From: Acetobacteraceae bacterium
GTDB taxonomy: Bacteria > Pseudomonadota > Alphaproteobacteria > Acetobacterales > Acetobacteraceae
Length of the DNA stretch: 12,556 nt
Reading direction: 5' to 3'
NCBI GenBank assembly: GCA_019689515.1
Contig: JADGHI010000059.1
Span: 1-12,556 of the forward strand
The position numbers and the translations under genes were made by a program. This document shows positions 1 through 7,778 of the stretch, piece by piece. Numbering within the stretch: the stretch's first letter is position 1; each line of letters begins with the position of its first letter. Below the pieces are notes generated by a model. That model saw nothing but the letters and a program-made list of their open reading frames with translations. It had not been told where the DNA came from and made no database searches.

Positions 1-7
1 CGCCTGC

Positions 8-82
<75 letters not shown>

Positions 83-173
83 GCCCAACCCGTTGATACG
101 GCGGGCGATCCAAGGAATCTCTGGGCTTGGCGATCGGCCTTGGCACAAGAGGCTGGTCCAAGTGGTTCTCCCA

Positions 174-1822
174 ATGGCACGTCCTCAACGCCGCGGCGTA
201 CGCGGCATCTTGCTCGCCCGGAAGGACGTCCCTGAGCCGCTCCGGCCCACCGTCGGGAAGCGTGAGCTTCGGAAGACGCTGAGGACCGCGAACCCCACGG
301 AGGCGCGCCGCGCGCACGCCGAGGCGATGGCGCAGTTCGAGGCGATCCTTGCGGCAGCGCGCGCGCCGCTCGCCGGGAAGACACAGCGTCTGCCACCGCG
401 CGACCTCGCGGTCTTGGTGGGCGAGTGGTACCGGGCGGAGGCCGGCAGGATCGACGCGGCTCCCCGCTCGGCGGAGACGCGTGAGCTCGAGCGAGACTTC
501 CTGGTGGAGCGGGTGCCAGGGCCGATAGGCGGCGAGAGCGACCCGGAAGGCCTGTCCGAACGCACCTTCGAGCCCCAGCCGCACGACCTTGCGGAGGCCG
601 CAGAGTGGCTTCGCGAGCGCGGCGTGCGGGCGACGCGGCGACGGTCCGAGAGGCCGCCGTGGCACTGTTCGGGGCCCGGTCGGGCTGGCACACCGCGCGC
701 TGCGCCGGGCCCACGGGGACAGGCCGGACGAAGACGACACCGCGGCGAGAGTCCCCGCTCCGCTCTCGGTGCCAACGCCGCCGGCCGACGCGCCCGACGC
801 CAAAGCATGGACCGCGCTGCCGTCCAGGGAGTTCCTGCGAGCCTGGCAGACCGAGCGGACTCCCGCGCGGGCGACAGTGAAACGGTACGCCGCCTCGTTC
901 GGCCAGCTAGTCCGCGTTCTCGGCTTCGACAACGTGCACAGAATCACTGCGGCGGATGTGGTGGCTTTCAAGGCTGCGCGGCTCGCGGGGGGCCGCACGG
1001 CGGACACGGTGGCCGATGACGTGCTCGCATGCGGTGCCGTGTGTAAGTGGGGCGTGCTGAACGGACTCCTTGCGACGAACCCGTTCGCCGGCTTGGCGCC
1101 CCGCCCGAACCGGCGTGGCCCGGCCAGCCGGGTCGGCTACGACGACGATGACGCGCGGCGCATCTTCGTTGCGGCACGCGGTGAGACGGGCTGGCTGCGC
1201 TGGCTGCCGTGGCTTCTGTGCTTCACCGGGGCCCGCAGCGGGGAGTTCGCTGAGCTCCGGCGTGGCGACGTTCGGCAGGATGGCGGCGTCATGGTTCTCG
1301 ACATCCGTCCGAACGAGGACCGCGCGGGGAAGAACGCGACGTTCCAACGGCTCCTGCCGCTGCACCCCGCCCTGATCGAAGAAGGCTTCCTCAGCTATGT
1401 CGAGTCGCTCCCGGCGGCGCCTGGAAGGCCCCTGTTCCCCGACCTCGCCGTGGCCGCGGACGGCTCACGCACCACTACGGCCACCACGATCCACGGCCGC
1501 TGGGTCCGGAGTAGGGTTGGCATCACGGACCCCCGCAAAGCCCGCGCACGCCTGGCGCCACCGCATGGAAGACGAGCTCCGGAAGGTCCGCGCCCACCCG
1601 GAGGTCCAAGACGCGATAACCGGCCGGTACAACCCGCGGAACGCTGGCGCGGGCTACGGCCGGGGGTTCCGTGGGATGCCCGCGGAGGTTCTCCGGGAGC
1701 TCCGTCGGGTCCCCTCGCCGCTCGCCGAGCAGGACGCAGAGACATCCTTCTCCCCCCACCGGAGACATGCCGCGTGCGGCCCGCAGGAGAGTCGCTGTGT
1801 CGACGCCAGGGCCGACCGCTAG
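174..1822 (+). pseudogene. tyrosine integrase (DUF6538 type), frameshifted
   Basis: Site-specific tyrosine recombinase presumed to have inserted the island into tRNA-Thr. The N-terminus from ATG 174 (MARPQRRGVRGILLARKDVP) matches the DUF6538 arm-binding region of proteobacterial phage-like integrases. A core-binding domain (about 800-1090) follows, with KRYAASFGQLVRVLG and TAADVVAFKAARL. The catalytic domain has Arg I in TGARSGE (codon 1234-1236), HAWR supplying the HxxR motif (1547-1558), and the nucleophile Tyr in GAGYGRG (1655-1657). The position that is usually His in the later LTGH box is Arg (ITGRYN). The reading frame changes near 625, near 680 and near 1545, so no single ORF encodes the protein. 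Restoring one G, one G and removing one C respectively rejoins all the motifs. The stop is at 1820-1822. An upstream TTG at 93 is in frame but adds unrelated residues. Confidence 0.85.
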
Positions 1823-1933
1823 GGCACGGGAGCCCGGACCACGCCGGAGCCGCTGGCGACTCTCCCAGGCCAGTCAGCGACTGCGTCGGCGGTGCCCTGC
1901 GACGTCCGTGCGGGCGGTTGACGCGGCGACCGG

Positions 1934-3189
1934 TCAGCTCGGGAGGCCGTTCGGCGCGGGGAAGGTGACAACCACTACGGTGCCGGCGCCGCCGGGTCCG
2001 GCCGTCACGACCATCTCGCCCCGCACCCGCTTGGCGAGCGCCTCGACCAGCTGCAGCCCGAGCGAGCGACCCTTCGCGCGCCCCGCGGCGGCGGCGGACA
2101 TCATGCCACGCCGTCGTCCGCGACCCGCAGGCGCATCCGCCCACCGCCCACGGCGCGCAGGTCCACGCGCACGCGCCCTGCGCGGCCCTCGGGGAAGGCG
2201 TACTTCAGCGCGTTCGTCAGCGTCTCGCCGACGATCAGGCCGAGCGACACCACCACATCCGGCCCCCAGAGCGCCTCCTCGGCCTCCACCTCGACCCGCA
2301 CCGGCGACGGCCCCTCCGCCGCGGGCGGCGCGAAGGCCTCCGCCGTCTCCCGGCACAGGCGGCGCAGGTAGGCGGCGACGTCGACGGCGCCGGGGCTGTC
2401 GCCCTGGTAGGCGAGCAGGGCGTGCACCTCGCTGACGCGCCGCAGCCGCCCCATCGCCGCCTCCAGCGCCGCGCGGCACGCCGGGTCGGCGACCTGGCGC
2501 GCCTGCACGGCGAGTAGCGCGACCGCGATCTGGAGCGCGTTCTTGGTCCGGTGGTTGACCTCGCGCACCAGGAAGTCGCGGAAGCGGACGTCCTCCTGGC
2601 GCTCGGCCAGCGCGTCGCGCAGCAGCGCCTCGGTGCGCCGCCGCCGCTCGACCTCCGCCGCCAGCCGCGCGGTGGCCTCGTCCATCCGCCGCGCCCGGGC
2701 CTCCACCTGCCGCTCCAGCGCGTCGCGCGCCGCGCGGAGCTCGTGCTCGCGCCGCACCCGCTCGGTGACGTCCATGAAGGAGGCGAAGTGCCGGACCACC
2801 CGGCCGTCTTCGACGACGGGGGAGACGAACATCGACACCCAGGCCTCGCGGCCGTCCTTGGCGCGGAACGGCACCTCCTCGACGACCGACCGCCGCGCCG
2901 CCATGGCCGCCTCGACGCGCGTCGCCACCTCCGGGTCGGCGTGCCCGCCGACGAGGAAGAAGTAGTTCTGGCCGAGCACCTCGTCGCGGTCGTAGCCGCA
3001 CATCGCGAGGAAGGCGGCGTTGGCGTAGACGATCGGGTTGTCGACGACGGTGGGATCGGTGACCACCATCGGCATGCGGGTGGTCTCGACCGCCGCGACG
3101 AAGGGGCCGCCACGCATCAGCGCCTCGCGCACGCCGACCTCGGCGGCCGCCCGATCGGCGCGGTCGTGGGAATGTTCCTCGAATTGCAT
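1934..3189 (-). pseudogene. LOV-like PAS/HisKA_2 sensor histidine kinase, one frameshift
   Basis: A soluble sensor kinase with no membrane segments. The ATG at 3189 is chosen because GAGGAG lies 8 bases upstream; a longer in-frame start at 3267 adds a poorly conserved leader. Residues about 28-144 form a PAS domain of LOV type (DNPIVYANAAF, GYDRDEVLGQN, final DVTER). The LOV flavin-binding Cys is replaced by Tyr76 in GQNYFFL, and the usual Gln before DVT is also missing, so photochemistry is unlikely. A coiled coil (about 144-200) leads to the HisKA_2 H-box with phospho-acceptor His213 in EVNHRTKNALQ. The ATPase N-box is GETLTNALKYAF (Asn326), and the G1 box ends at ADDG (360). The frame then breaks near 2104-2107. 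The G2 box (SLGLQLVEAL) and the C-terminal strand continue in another frame to the stop at 1934. Restoring one G (GTGGCATG to GTGGGCATG) repairs it. No partner response regulator is nearby. Confidence 0.85.
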
Positions 3190-3883
3190 GGCCGGCGCTC
3201 CTCGCGGTGGCGATTCCAGTCGCTTTCCCCGCCGAGGGTTTCCGGCCGGGCGCATGCCCGGTTTCAACTCCGACCGCGCAGTCGGCCTGTGTGCTTCCAG
3301 GGTCCGGGGACGCTACGGCCCGCCTGATTGCGTGCGGACGCGGAGTGGCGTGCCCTGGCCGGTGGTGGCCGTGGTCGTCGTGTCGAGCGGCATGTGATGT
3401 CCTTCAGAACGCGAAGGGCCCGCGCGGCTGTCTGCCGGCGAGCCCAGGGTGGTCGGGAAGGCGGTTGGCGGTGGGCGCTAGCCCTGTAGCGACTGCGCGG
3501 CGCCTGCGCGGCATGCCGCGAGGTCGAGCGGCGGACACAAGGGGCATGCGCGGCTCATCGCCGGGCGGTGGGCACCCTTGTCCTTAGGCGTCGGCATATT
3601 GGCACTGCGCCGCAGTCCGCCGTGCGCGCCGGCCACCGGGTCCGGCCCCGTGAATGACGGGGCCAAGCGCTCATCTTCCGGTCCACGCGGACACCGCATG
3701 TCGCACGAGGCCGCAGCCCCGCAGGTCAGGACGACACGGCGGGCCTAGATGCCGGGCTATACAGTCTTCTCGGACACACGATGCGGCCCACCCGACAGGA
3801 CTTCCATGGCTACATTAGTCCAGCGGCCGACACGACCCGGGTCACGCCCCAGCGGACCGCCGCTGGTCCCTCGCGTCCCATGC
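3190..3883. other. 694-base gap with no supported gene
   Basis: This lies between the start of the histidine kinase and the end of the Abi gene, both on the minus strand. Open frames here are short, lack convincing start sites and resemble no family I recognise. It should contain the kinase promoter, but I see no clear -10/-35 pair. The only structure I note is a perfect hairpin at 3644-3664. Confidence 0.5.
3644..3664. repeat. perfect 8-bp-stem hairpin
   Basis: The stem GGCCCCGT (3644-3651) pairs exactly with ACGGGGCC (3657-3664) around a five-base loop. No T-run follows on either strand, so it is not a standard intrinsic terminator. It could be a protein-binding palindrome or simply chance in GC-rich DNA. 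Confidence 0.35.
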
Positions 3884-4707
3884 CTACAAGAGGAACACCG
3901 TGAGGGCGAGCGCAGCGTTGACCACGAGGCGCGCGTGGCGCGGCTCGATCCGGTAGGCGCGGGCGAGCTCCGGCCGCAGGGCGTGCGCGCGGTCTTGTCG
4001 TCGCGGCGCCCCTGGAGCCCGTCCACCATCGCCGCCATCGCGCCCGCCACCTTCGCCAGGTCGGGGTCCGGCATCGCCGCCGGGTCCGCGTTGAGCGCGG
4101 GCTTCACCGTGGCCCAGAGGGTGTTCAGGGTGCGCCTGGCGGGCGGCGTGAGGCCCCACGCCGCGACCATCTCCCCGAGCACGGCCTCGACGATGTTCGC
4201 CGCGGCCGACAAGGCGTCGCGCGGGTGCGCCGCCACGCGCTGCGCCAGCGTGTCGAACTCGGCCTCGATGGCGGGCAGGCTGCGCGCGCGGATGAGGTCG
4301 TGGAGCTGCCGCGCCGCGACCTGCACCCCGCCGCGCGTGATGTACCCGCCGCGGACGTAGGCAAGCCCGGCCTTCGCCAGGCCATCCTCATGCGGTCGCG
4401 CAGCGCGTTGCGCGCCTGGGCGGGATGGGAGGCGTAGCCGGTCAGGGACTCGTCCCATGCCTCCTCGCCGGGCACGACCTCCTCCATGAAGCGGTGCAGC
4501 AGCCGCCCCAGGACGGCGAGCGCCTCGTGGGGCATCGCGGCGTTCACCCGCCGCAGCCACGCCAAGCAGCGCGCCGCCTTGCTGCTCCCGTCGGGGGCGT
4601 CGCCCGGCGCGCCGGCCTCGGTGAACAGCACGTCGAGGGTCGCCCAATGTGTAGGCTTCGGTCAGCACGTCGACCGCCGTCGCCATCACCGGGGCTGGGA
4701 TGGTCAC
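3884..4707 (-). pseudogene. abortive infection (Abi_C-type) protein, frameshifted
   Basis: Probable phage-defence protein. The start is GTG 4707, whose GTGA overlaps the TGA of the recombinase, indicating translational coupling. Pieces in three frames join into one protein of about 274 residues. These are an N-terminus (VMATAVDVLTEAYTLGD), a helical middle (AARCLAWLRRVNAAMPHEAL, LHRFMEEVVPGEEAWDESL), and a C-terminal half typical of Abi_C (PF14355). That half contains LPAIEAEFDTLAQRV, HPRDALSAAANIVEAVLGEM, a GLQGRRDD stretch and the terminal EPRHARLVVNAALALTVFLL. Frames change near 4650 (extra C in a C-run), near 4390 (C lost) and near 3985 (one base lost). The family link is from recalled motif pattern; I have no alignment. 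Abi_C proteins are known from resistance to phage, and the mechanism is generally unclear. Confidence 0.75.
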
Positions 4708-5297
4708 GACGCGCGCTCCCGCTGCGCCGCCGCCGGGCCCTCGCCGAGGATGCGGTACACGCTCGCCCGGCCGATGCCGAGGCGCCGGGCGATCTCGACC
4801 GGCCGCACCCCCTCGGCCTTCAGCCGCCGCACGTCCTCCGCCTGGCGCCGCGCGGTGGGCACCCGGCCACGGTACTTGCCCTCGGCCTTGGCCTTGGCGA
4901 TGCCCTCGCGCTGGCGCTCCAGCATCAGGCCGCGCTCGAACTCCGCGATGGCGCCGAGCATGGTCAGCATCAGCTTCCCCGTCGGGGTGCCGGTGTCGAG
5001 CTCGGCGCCGCCCATCTGCAGCACCCGCAGGCGGACGCCCTTCGCCTGCAGGCGCGCGACGGTGGCGAGGAGGTCGGCGACGGAGCGGGCCAACCGGTCG
5101 AGCCGGGTCACGACCAGCGCGTCGCCCGCGCGGACGAACTCGAGGGCCGCCTCGAGCTGCGCCCGCTTGGCGACGGAGGACACCCGCTCGGCGAACAGCT
5201 TGGTGCAGCCGGCCGCCTCGAGGTCGCGGCGCTGCGCCTCGAGCCCGGCCTCCTGCTCCGCGGTCGAGGTCCGCGCGTAGCCCACCAGCATCGCCAT
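4704..5297 (-). CDS. small serine recombinase (resolvase/invertase family)
   Basis: An intact protein of 197 residues, the usual size for Tn3-resolvase/Hin-type enzymes. It cuts and rejoins DNA at paired sites through a phosphoserine link. The nucleophile is Ser11 in YARTSTAEQ. The catalytic arginines fit as Arg9, Arg45, Arg68 and Arg71 (TRLDRLARS). The TPTGKLMLTMLGAIAEFER stretch begins the long dimerisation helix E, and a C-terminal helix-turn-helix follows (about 156-185, EIARRLGIGRASVYRIL). The ATG at 5297 has an AGGGGG ribosome site 6 bases upstream. It is first in an operon with the Abi gene, overlapping by four bases. A cluster of GAGAC motifs (5350-5444) lies just upstream and could be its binding site and operator. 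It is the only undamaged protein gene in the island. Confidence 0.93.
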   Translation of the reverse strand: MAMLVGYARTSTAEQEAGLEAQRRDLEAAGCTKLFAERVSSVAKRAQLEAALEFVRAGDALVVTRLDRLARSVADLLATVARLQAKGVRLRVLQMGGAELDTGTPTGKLMLTMLGAIAEFERGLMLERQREGIAKAKAEGKYRGRVPTARRQAEDVRRLKAEGVRPVEIARRLGIGRASVYRILGEGPAAAQRERAS

Positions 5298-5349
5298 GGT
5301 CCGCCCCCTGGTTCCGGCGGACTGTCCTGCACGGGTCTATGACGACACT

Positions 5350-5444
5350 GTCTCGTTCCGTCTCGAAGTGCGAGCCTATTCGTGTGAGACGGTTCGCGCG
5401 TGCGATGAGACGACTCTCTGAGGCAGGCCCGTGCGAGACGTCTC
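5350..5444. promoter_or_regulatory. cluster of six GAGAC/GTCTC motifs upstream of the recombinase
   Basis: GTCTC occurs at 5350, 5360 and 5440, and GAGAC at 5386, 5407 and 5435; five of the six are followed or preceded to give GAGACG in one orientation. The last two form the palindrome GAGACGTCTC (5435-5444). Six copies in 95 bases is far more than expected for a 5-mer. The block starts about 50 bases upstream of the recombinase ATG. Small serine recombinases commonly bind several repeated sites next to their own gene (res sites) and repress it, so this is a candidate res/operator region. That role is inferred. Confidence 0.5.
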
Positions 5445-5939
5445 ACGGCCCAATGCGACGCGTCACGGCCTGCGCGGCGGCGTAACCGCGGGGTCCCACT
5501 GGCAATCCGCAGGCGAGGTCGCGGCGCCGCGCTGCGCGTCATGGGTCCAGCGTTGGCCGGCCACCCCCTACGCCTTCGTTCGCTGGCTTCCCAAAGTCGG
5601 GTTGAAGGTCGTCGCTGTCGTTACCGCTCGTCGGTGTGGCCTTCGAGACCCCCTGCCCCTTCGACCTAGCGATCTCTGGGGAGACCGGTCCTGTCTTGGT
5701 TCCATCCCAGGTGGTGAGGTATCGCGCGGGCGGCCCTACGGTGCCCCGCAGTGTAGCCGGTACTAGCACCTCGGCCGTCCCAGCACTCGCTGTGTCCTCG
5801 TCAGTTAGGGGGACGCTGAGGGTGCCCTATGCGGATCGCGGTCTCGTCTGGCGCCAAGTCCCTCCGCTTGGTACAAAGCCTGCGTAGGCCGGACGTTGAA
5901 AGGCCCGGATTCATTGGATTTCGCGCTGGAGTTGGACCC
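5445..5939. other. right end of island, no supported gene
   Basis: About 500 bases between the motif cluster and attR. Short frames on both strands (for example a 76-codon GTG-started frame on the minus strand at 5539-5769) have no ribosome site or recognisable domain. I see no terminator or RNA gene here. Confidence 0.45.
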
Positions 5940-5981
5940 TTCAATCCTCGCCAGCAGTACAGCGAATGCAAGGGAAATCCA
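5915..5981. repeat. inverted repeat centred on attR
   Basis: TGGATTTC (5915-5922) and its exact reverse complement GAAATCCA (5974-5981) flank the attR core almost symmetrically, 17 and 16 bases away. Such arms could be recombinase- or accessory-protein-binding sites. One arm lies on the island side and the other on the chromosome side, so the pairing may also be chance. Confidence 0.4.
5940..5957 (+). repeat. attR core: displaced tRNA-Thr 3' end
   Basis: An exact 18-base copy of tRNA bases 60-77 in the same orientation. Divergence begins at the next base: T5958 instead of C78, and the following bases give ACAG rather than ACCA. This is the chromosomal end of the original tRNA gene, left behind when the island inserted. 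Confidence 0.87.
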
Positions 5982-6325
5982 GGGCGTTAGGGAGCCAGCC
6001 GGGCGAGCGTGGCGCGTCAGAATGTGACCGGACGTGACGCGAACGGGCGGGGAATCTGGCACACGGCTGCCACACTGCCCGACCTACCGCTCCCGGCCTC
6101 CTGAGTGCCGCCGGCGCGTGGGCCTTTTCCCCGCTTCTCCGGTATCATCCCGGTCGGCTGATGCGGCGCGGCCGCACTGCCCGCGCAGCCGTCGCCGTGC
6201 CGAAGTCGCCGCCCAGCCCATTCGGGTTCGGGGGCTGGAATCAACGAAACCCCGCCCGCGCAGCGCCCGTACCCGCGCGCGACGACCTGCCGGTGCTGCC
6301 GCCGCAGTACCTTACCTCCTCGCGC
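5958..6325. other. gap right of the island, no supported gene
   Basis: This is chromosomal DNA just outside attR. A very long plus-strand open frame runs through here to 7560, but its residue content is low-complexity and it crosses several other decayed genes, so I treat it as a high-GC artefact. Nothing else is recognisable. Confidence 0.45.
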
Positions 6326-6458
6326 ATGGCCTGGATGGCTGCGAGGTCACAGTGCTGTTCGGCTCGGAGAGGCCGCCGGGCCTCTTTGTCCGGCGCGGCG
6401 TCGTCCGGTTCGACTTGCGCCCGACCAGGCCACGCTGCTGCTGCGCTGGCTCCGCTGA
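6326..6458 (+). pseudogene. small ORF of unknown family, copy 1 of a tandem pair
   Basis: Pieces from neighbouring frames give DGCEVTVLFGSERP, then LFVRRGVVRFDL, then QATLLLRWLR followed by TGA at 6456-6458. This is the same layout as the ORF immediately downstream (DGxEV..LFG.E.P....RG.VR..L.....L..WL). Frame changes occur just after the ATG and near 6415, and each is repairable by one base. I do not recognise the family and assign no function. Confidence 0.45.
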
Positions 6459-6473
6459 TACGCCGCGCTGCCG

Positions 6474-6662
6474 ATGCGGGACGTGGACGGCCGGGAAGTG
6501 CGGGCCCTGTTCGGCCCTGAAGGGCCGAGGCTGGTGCTTGAGCGTGGCGCCGGTGCGGCTCGCGCTGCCGCCCGCGGAAACTGAGAGGCTTCGCGCCTGG
6601 CTGCCGTCCCGGGTGGACGGAACACCGCTGCCGGGCGGCCAGCTACGCGCCGTCGTCAATTG
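6474..6662 (+). pseudogene. small ORF of unknown family, copy 2 of a tandem pair
   Basis: It starts at ATG 6474, 15 bases after the stop of copy 1, with MRDVDGREVRALFGPEGPRL and VLERG. The continuation VRLALPPAETERLRAWL lies in another frame after a break near 6550. Its pattern repeats that of copy 1, implying tandem duplication of a roughly 45-residue unit. The 3' end is uncertain, since no near stop is in the repaired frame. Function unknown. Confidence 0.45.
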
Positions 6663-7074
6663 TGCGGTGCGAAAATGCACTTGTGGGAGGGTGGTGCCGC
6701 CCCTATCTCATGCGGCGCGGCAAGGCGGTTCGCCGCCACGCTGCATTCTTGGACGTTTCCTCCCTAAACTCGGCGGTGCCTTCGGGCACCGCCTCTTTTT
6801 TGCCCCATTCGCCGACCGGGCGCCAGCCCTGTCGGCGCAGCGCGTTCCCGGACGGCCGCCAGAGCGTCGGCTGCTCCGCCGGCCGCGGCTGCCCCGGCCG
6901 CCAGGCCGCAGCCAGCAGTCCCAGGCCGCCCCACTCCTCGGCCGGGATCGGGTGCGGGCCGGTCCGCAGCAGAAGCCGCGCGAACGCCGTCGCCAGTCGG
7001 TCGTGCCCCCTCGACCGCGCGCCAGACCGCCGCCCCGCCGGGCGCCATCACCACCGCCGCGCAGACCGCCGCCC
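6662..7074 (+). repeat. direct repeat copy A
   Basis: This aligns with 8987-9394. The stretch 6724-6845, which includes a terminator hairpin, is essentially identical between copies. The rest is similar with small indels, and the leftmost 60 bases are more diverged. The copies are in the same orientation and bracket the RTX gene. Confidence 0.85.
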
Positions 7075-7110
7075 CCCACGCCATCGGGCATCGGTGCACC
7101 GAGGGCGCAC
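6708..7110 (-). pseudogene. degenerate copy A of an unknown gene
   Basis: Minus-strand reading gives fragments shared with the copy at 9022-9699: AVWRAVEG, then a PAPDPG/GPHPIP region in alternative frames, then CADRAG or LRRQGWRPVGEWGKKEAVPE near the 3' end. It is shorter at its 5' end than the other copy and interrupted by indels. The coding frame at the 3' end runs through the terminator hairpin. I do not recognise the family. Confidence 0.45.
6772..6801 (+). terminator. intrinsic terminator in repeat A
   Basis: GGCGGTGCC, loop TTCG, GGCACCGCC gives a perfect 9-bp stem with a stable UUCG tetraloop, followed directly by TCTTTTTT. It would stop plus-strand transcription. The same 30 bases occur at 9086-9115. 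The plus strand upstream now holds only decayed ORFs. Confidence 0.85.
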
Positions 7111-7168
7111 CGGACAGAGGGACAAGGGGGCTTTCGTTCCAGCTCCGTTCCTGTGCCAGTCTGCCGCC

Positions 7169-7400
7169 ATGGTCCGCGCCCCGCCCCCGACACGCGACAC
7201 CCTCGCCGACTGAGCCGCCTGGCGGATCGGGGCCCAATGCCGGTGCAAGACCGTGTACCGCTCGTGCCGGAGATCAGCCCGCGAGTGGTGCCCGGAGCAC
7301 GGGTGCAGGACATCGTGGAGCGCCTCCGCTGCCGCGCGTGCGGGCAGCGGCCTAACGAGGCCGCAATGATGGACGAGTCTCGGGCGGCGAATTCGATCGG
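7169..7400 (+). pseudogene. zinc-ribbon-like small protein, broken
   Basis: ATG 7169 opens MVRAPPPTRDTLAD, then a TGA at 7211-7213 interrupts what continues in frame as AAWRIGAQCRCKTVYRS. The downstream part shifts to another frame: RVQDIVERLRCRACGQRP, then NEAAMM. The paired CxC and CxxC groups suggest a small metal-binding ribbon protein of the kind common as hypotheticals in Alphaproteobacteria. The stop probably arose from TGG by substitution, so this damage is not a simple homopolymer miscall. Function is unknown and the 3' end uncertain. Confidence 0.5.
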
Positions 7401-7622
7401 GACCGGGCTATTTGGCGTGCCACGCCGGCTGCCGATGCCTAGAACGGCGCGAAGCTTCGCCACCTCGTCCAAGCTTGGAAGCAGGCACCACCGCCGGTGG
7501 ATCGCCAGGCCAGACGGACGCGGAGTGCGGCTCCCTGTCCGGCCGGCGCACAACGGGTGACATTCCGCACTTCGTTATCCCCATCGGTCGCGCGACTTTC
7601 CGCGTTTCGTTGCTACCTGAGA

Positions 7623-7652
7623 TTGACTCGTCATAATCGTTAACCATACATT
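7623..7652 (+). promoter_or_regulatory. candidate promoter for the RTX gene
   Basis: TTGACT (7623-7628) and TACATT (7647-7652) are separated by 18 bases, inside a locally AT-rich patch that stands out from the surroundings. A start near 7660 would leave a leader of about 120 bases before ATG 7779. This is a prediction from consensus only. The 7400-7622 stretch before it shows nothing else. Confidence 0.4.
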
Positions 7653-7778
7653 ACGAAAGCAATGCCCGCGTGAGCACTACCGTGAAACGTCGCGCTGGCG
7701 TGCTGCGCCCACGTTCCGGGGTCGTGCGTTGAGCCAATATCAACCGCCGTCCCGGCGGCTCCTGCTGGAATTTGGCGC

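Noticed and set aside
2551..3327. 258-codon plus-strand frame opposite the histidine kinase
   Set aside because: Its composition is the mirror of the kinase coding strand, with no ribosome site or domain; the minus strand carries clear PAS and HisKA_2 motifs.
3644..3664. Intrinsic terminator at the 8-bp hairpin
   Set aside because: No T-run follows the stem on either strand.
4425..5342. 305-codon plus-strand frame opposite the recombinase and Abi genes
   Set aside because: It is an antisense shadow; the serine recombinase on the other strand is complete and unmistakable.
5539..5769. 76-codon minus-strand frame near the island's right end
   Set aside because: It has a GTG start with no ribosome site and no recognisable family. 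It is not excluded, but there is no positive support.
6034..7560. 508-codon plus-strand open frame
   Set aside because: The residues are low-complexity Pro/Arg-rich. It runs through two decayed small ORFs, a terminator hairpin and a zinc-ribbon pseudogene in mixed frames. Long stop-free frames are common in DNA this rich in GC.
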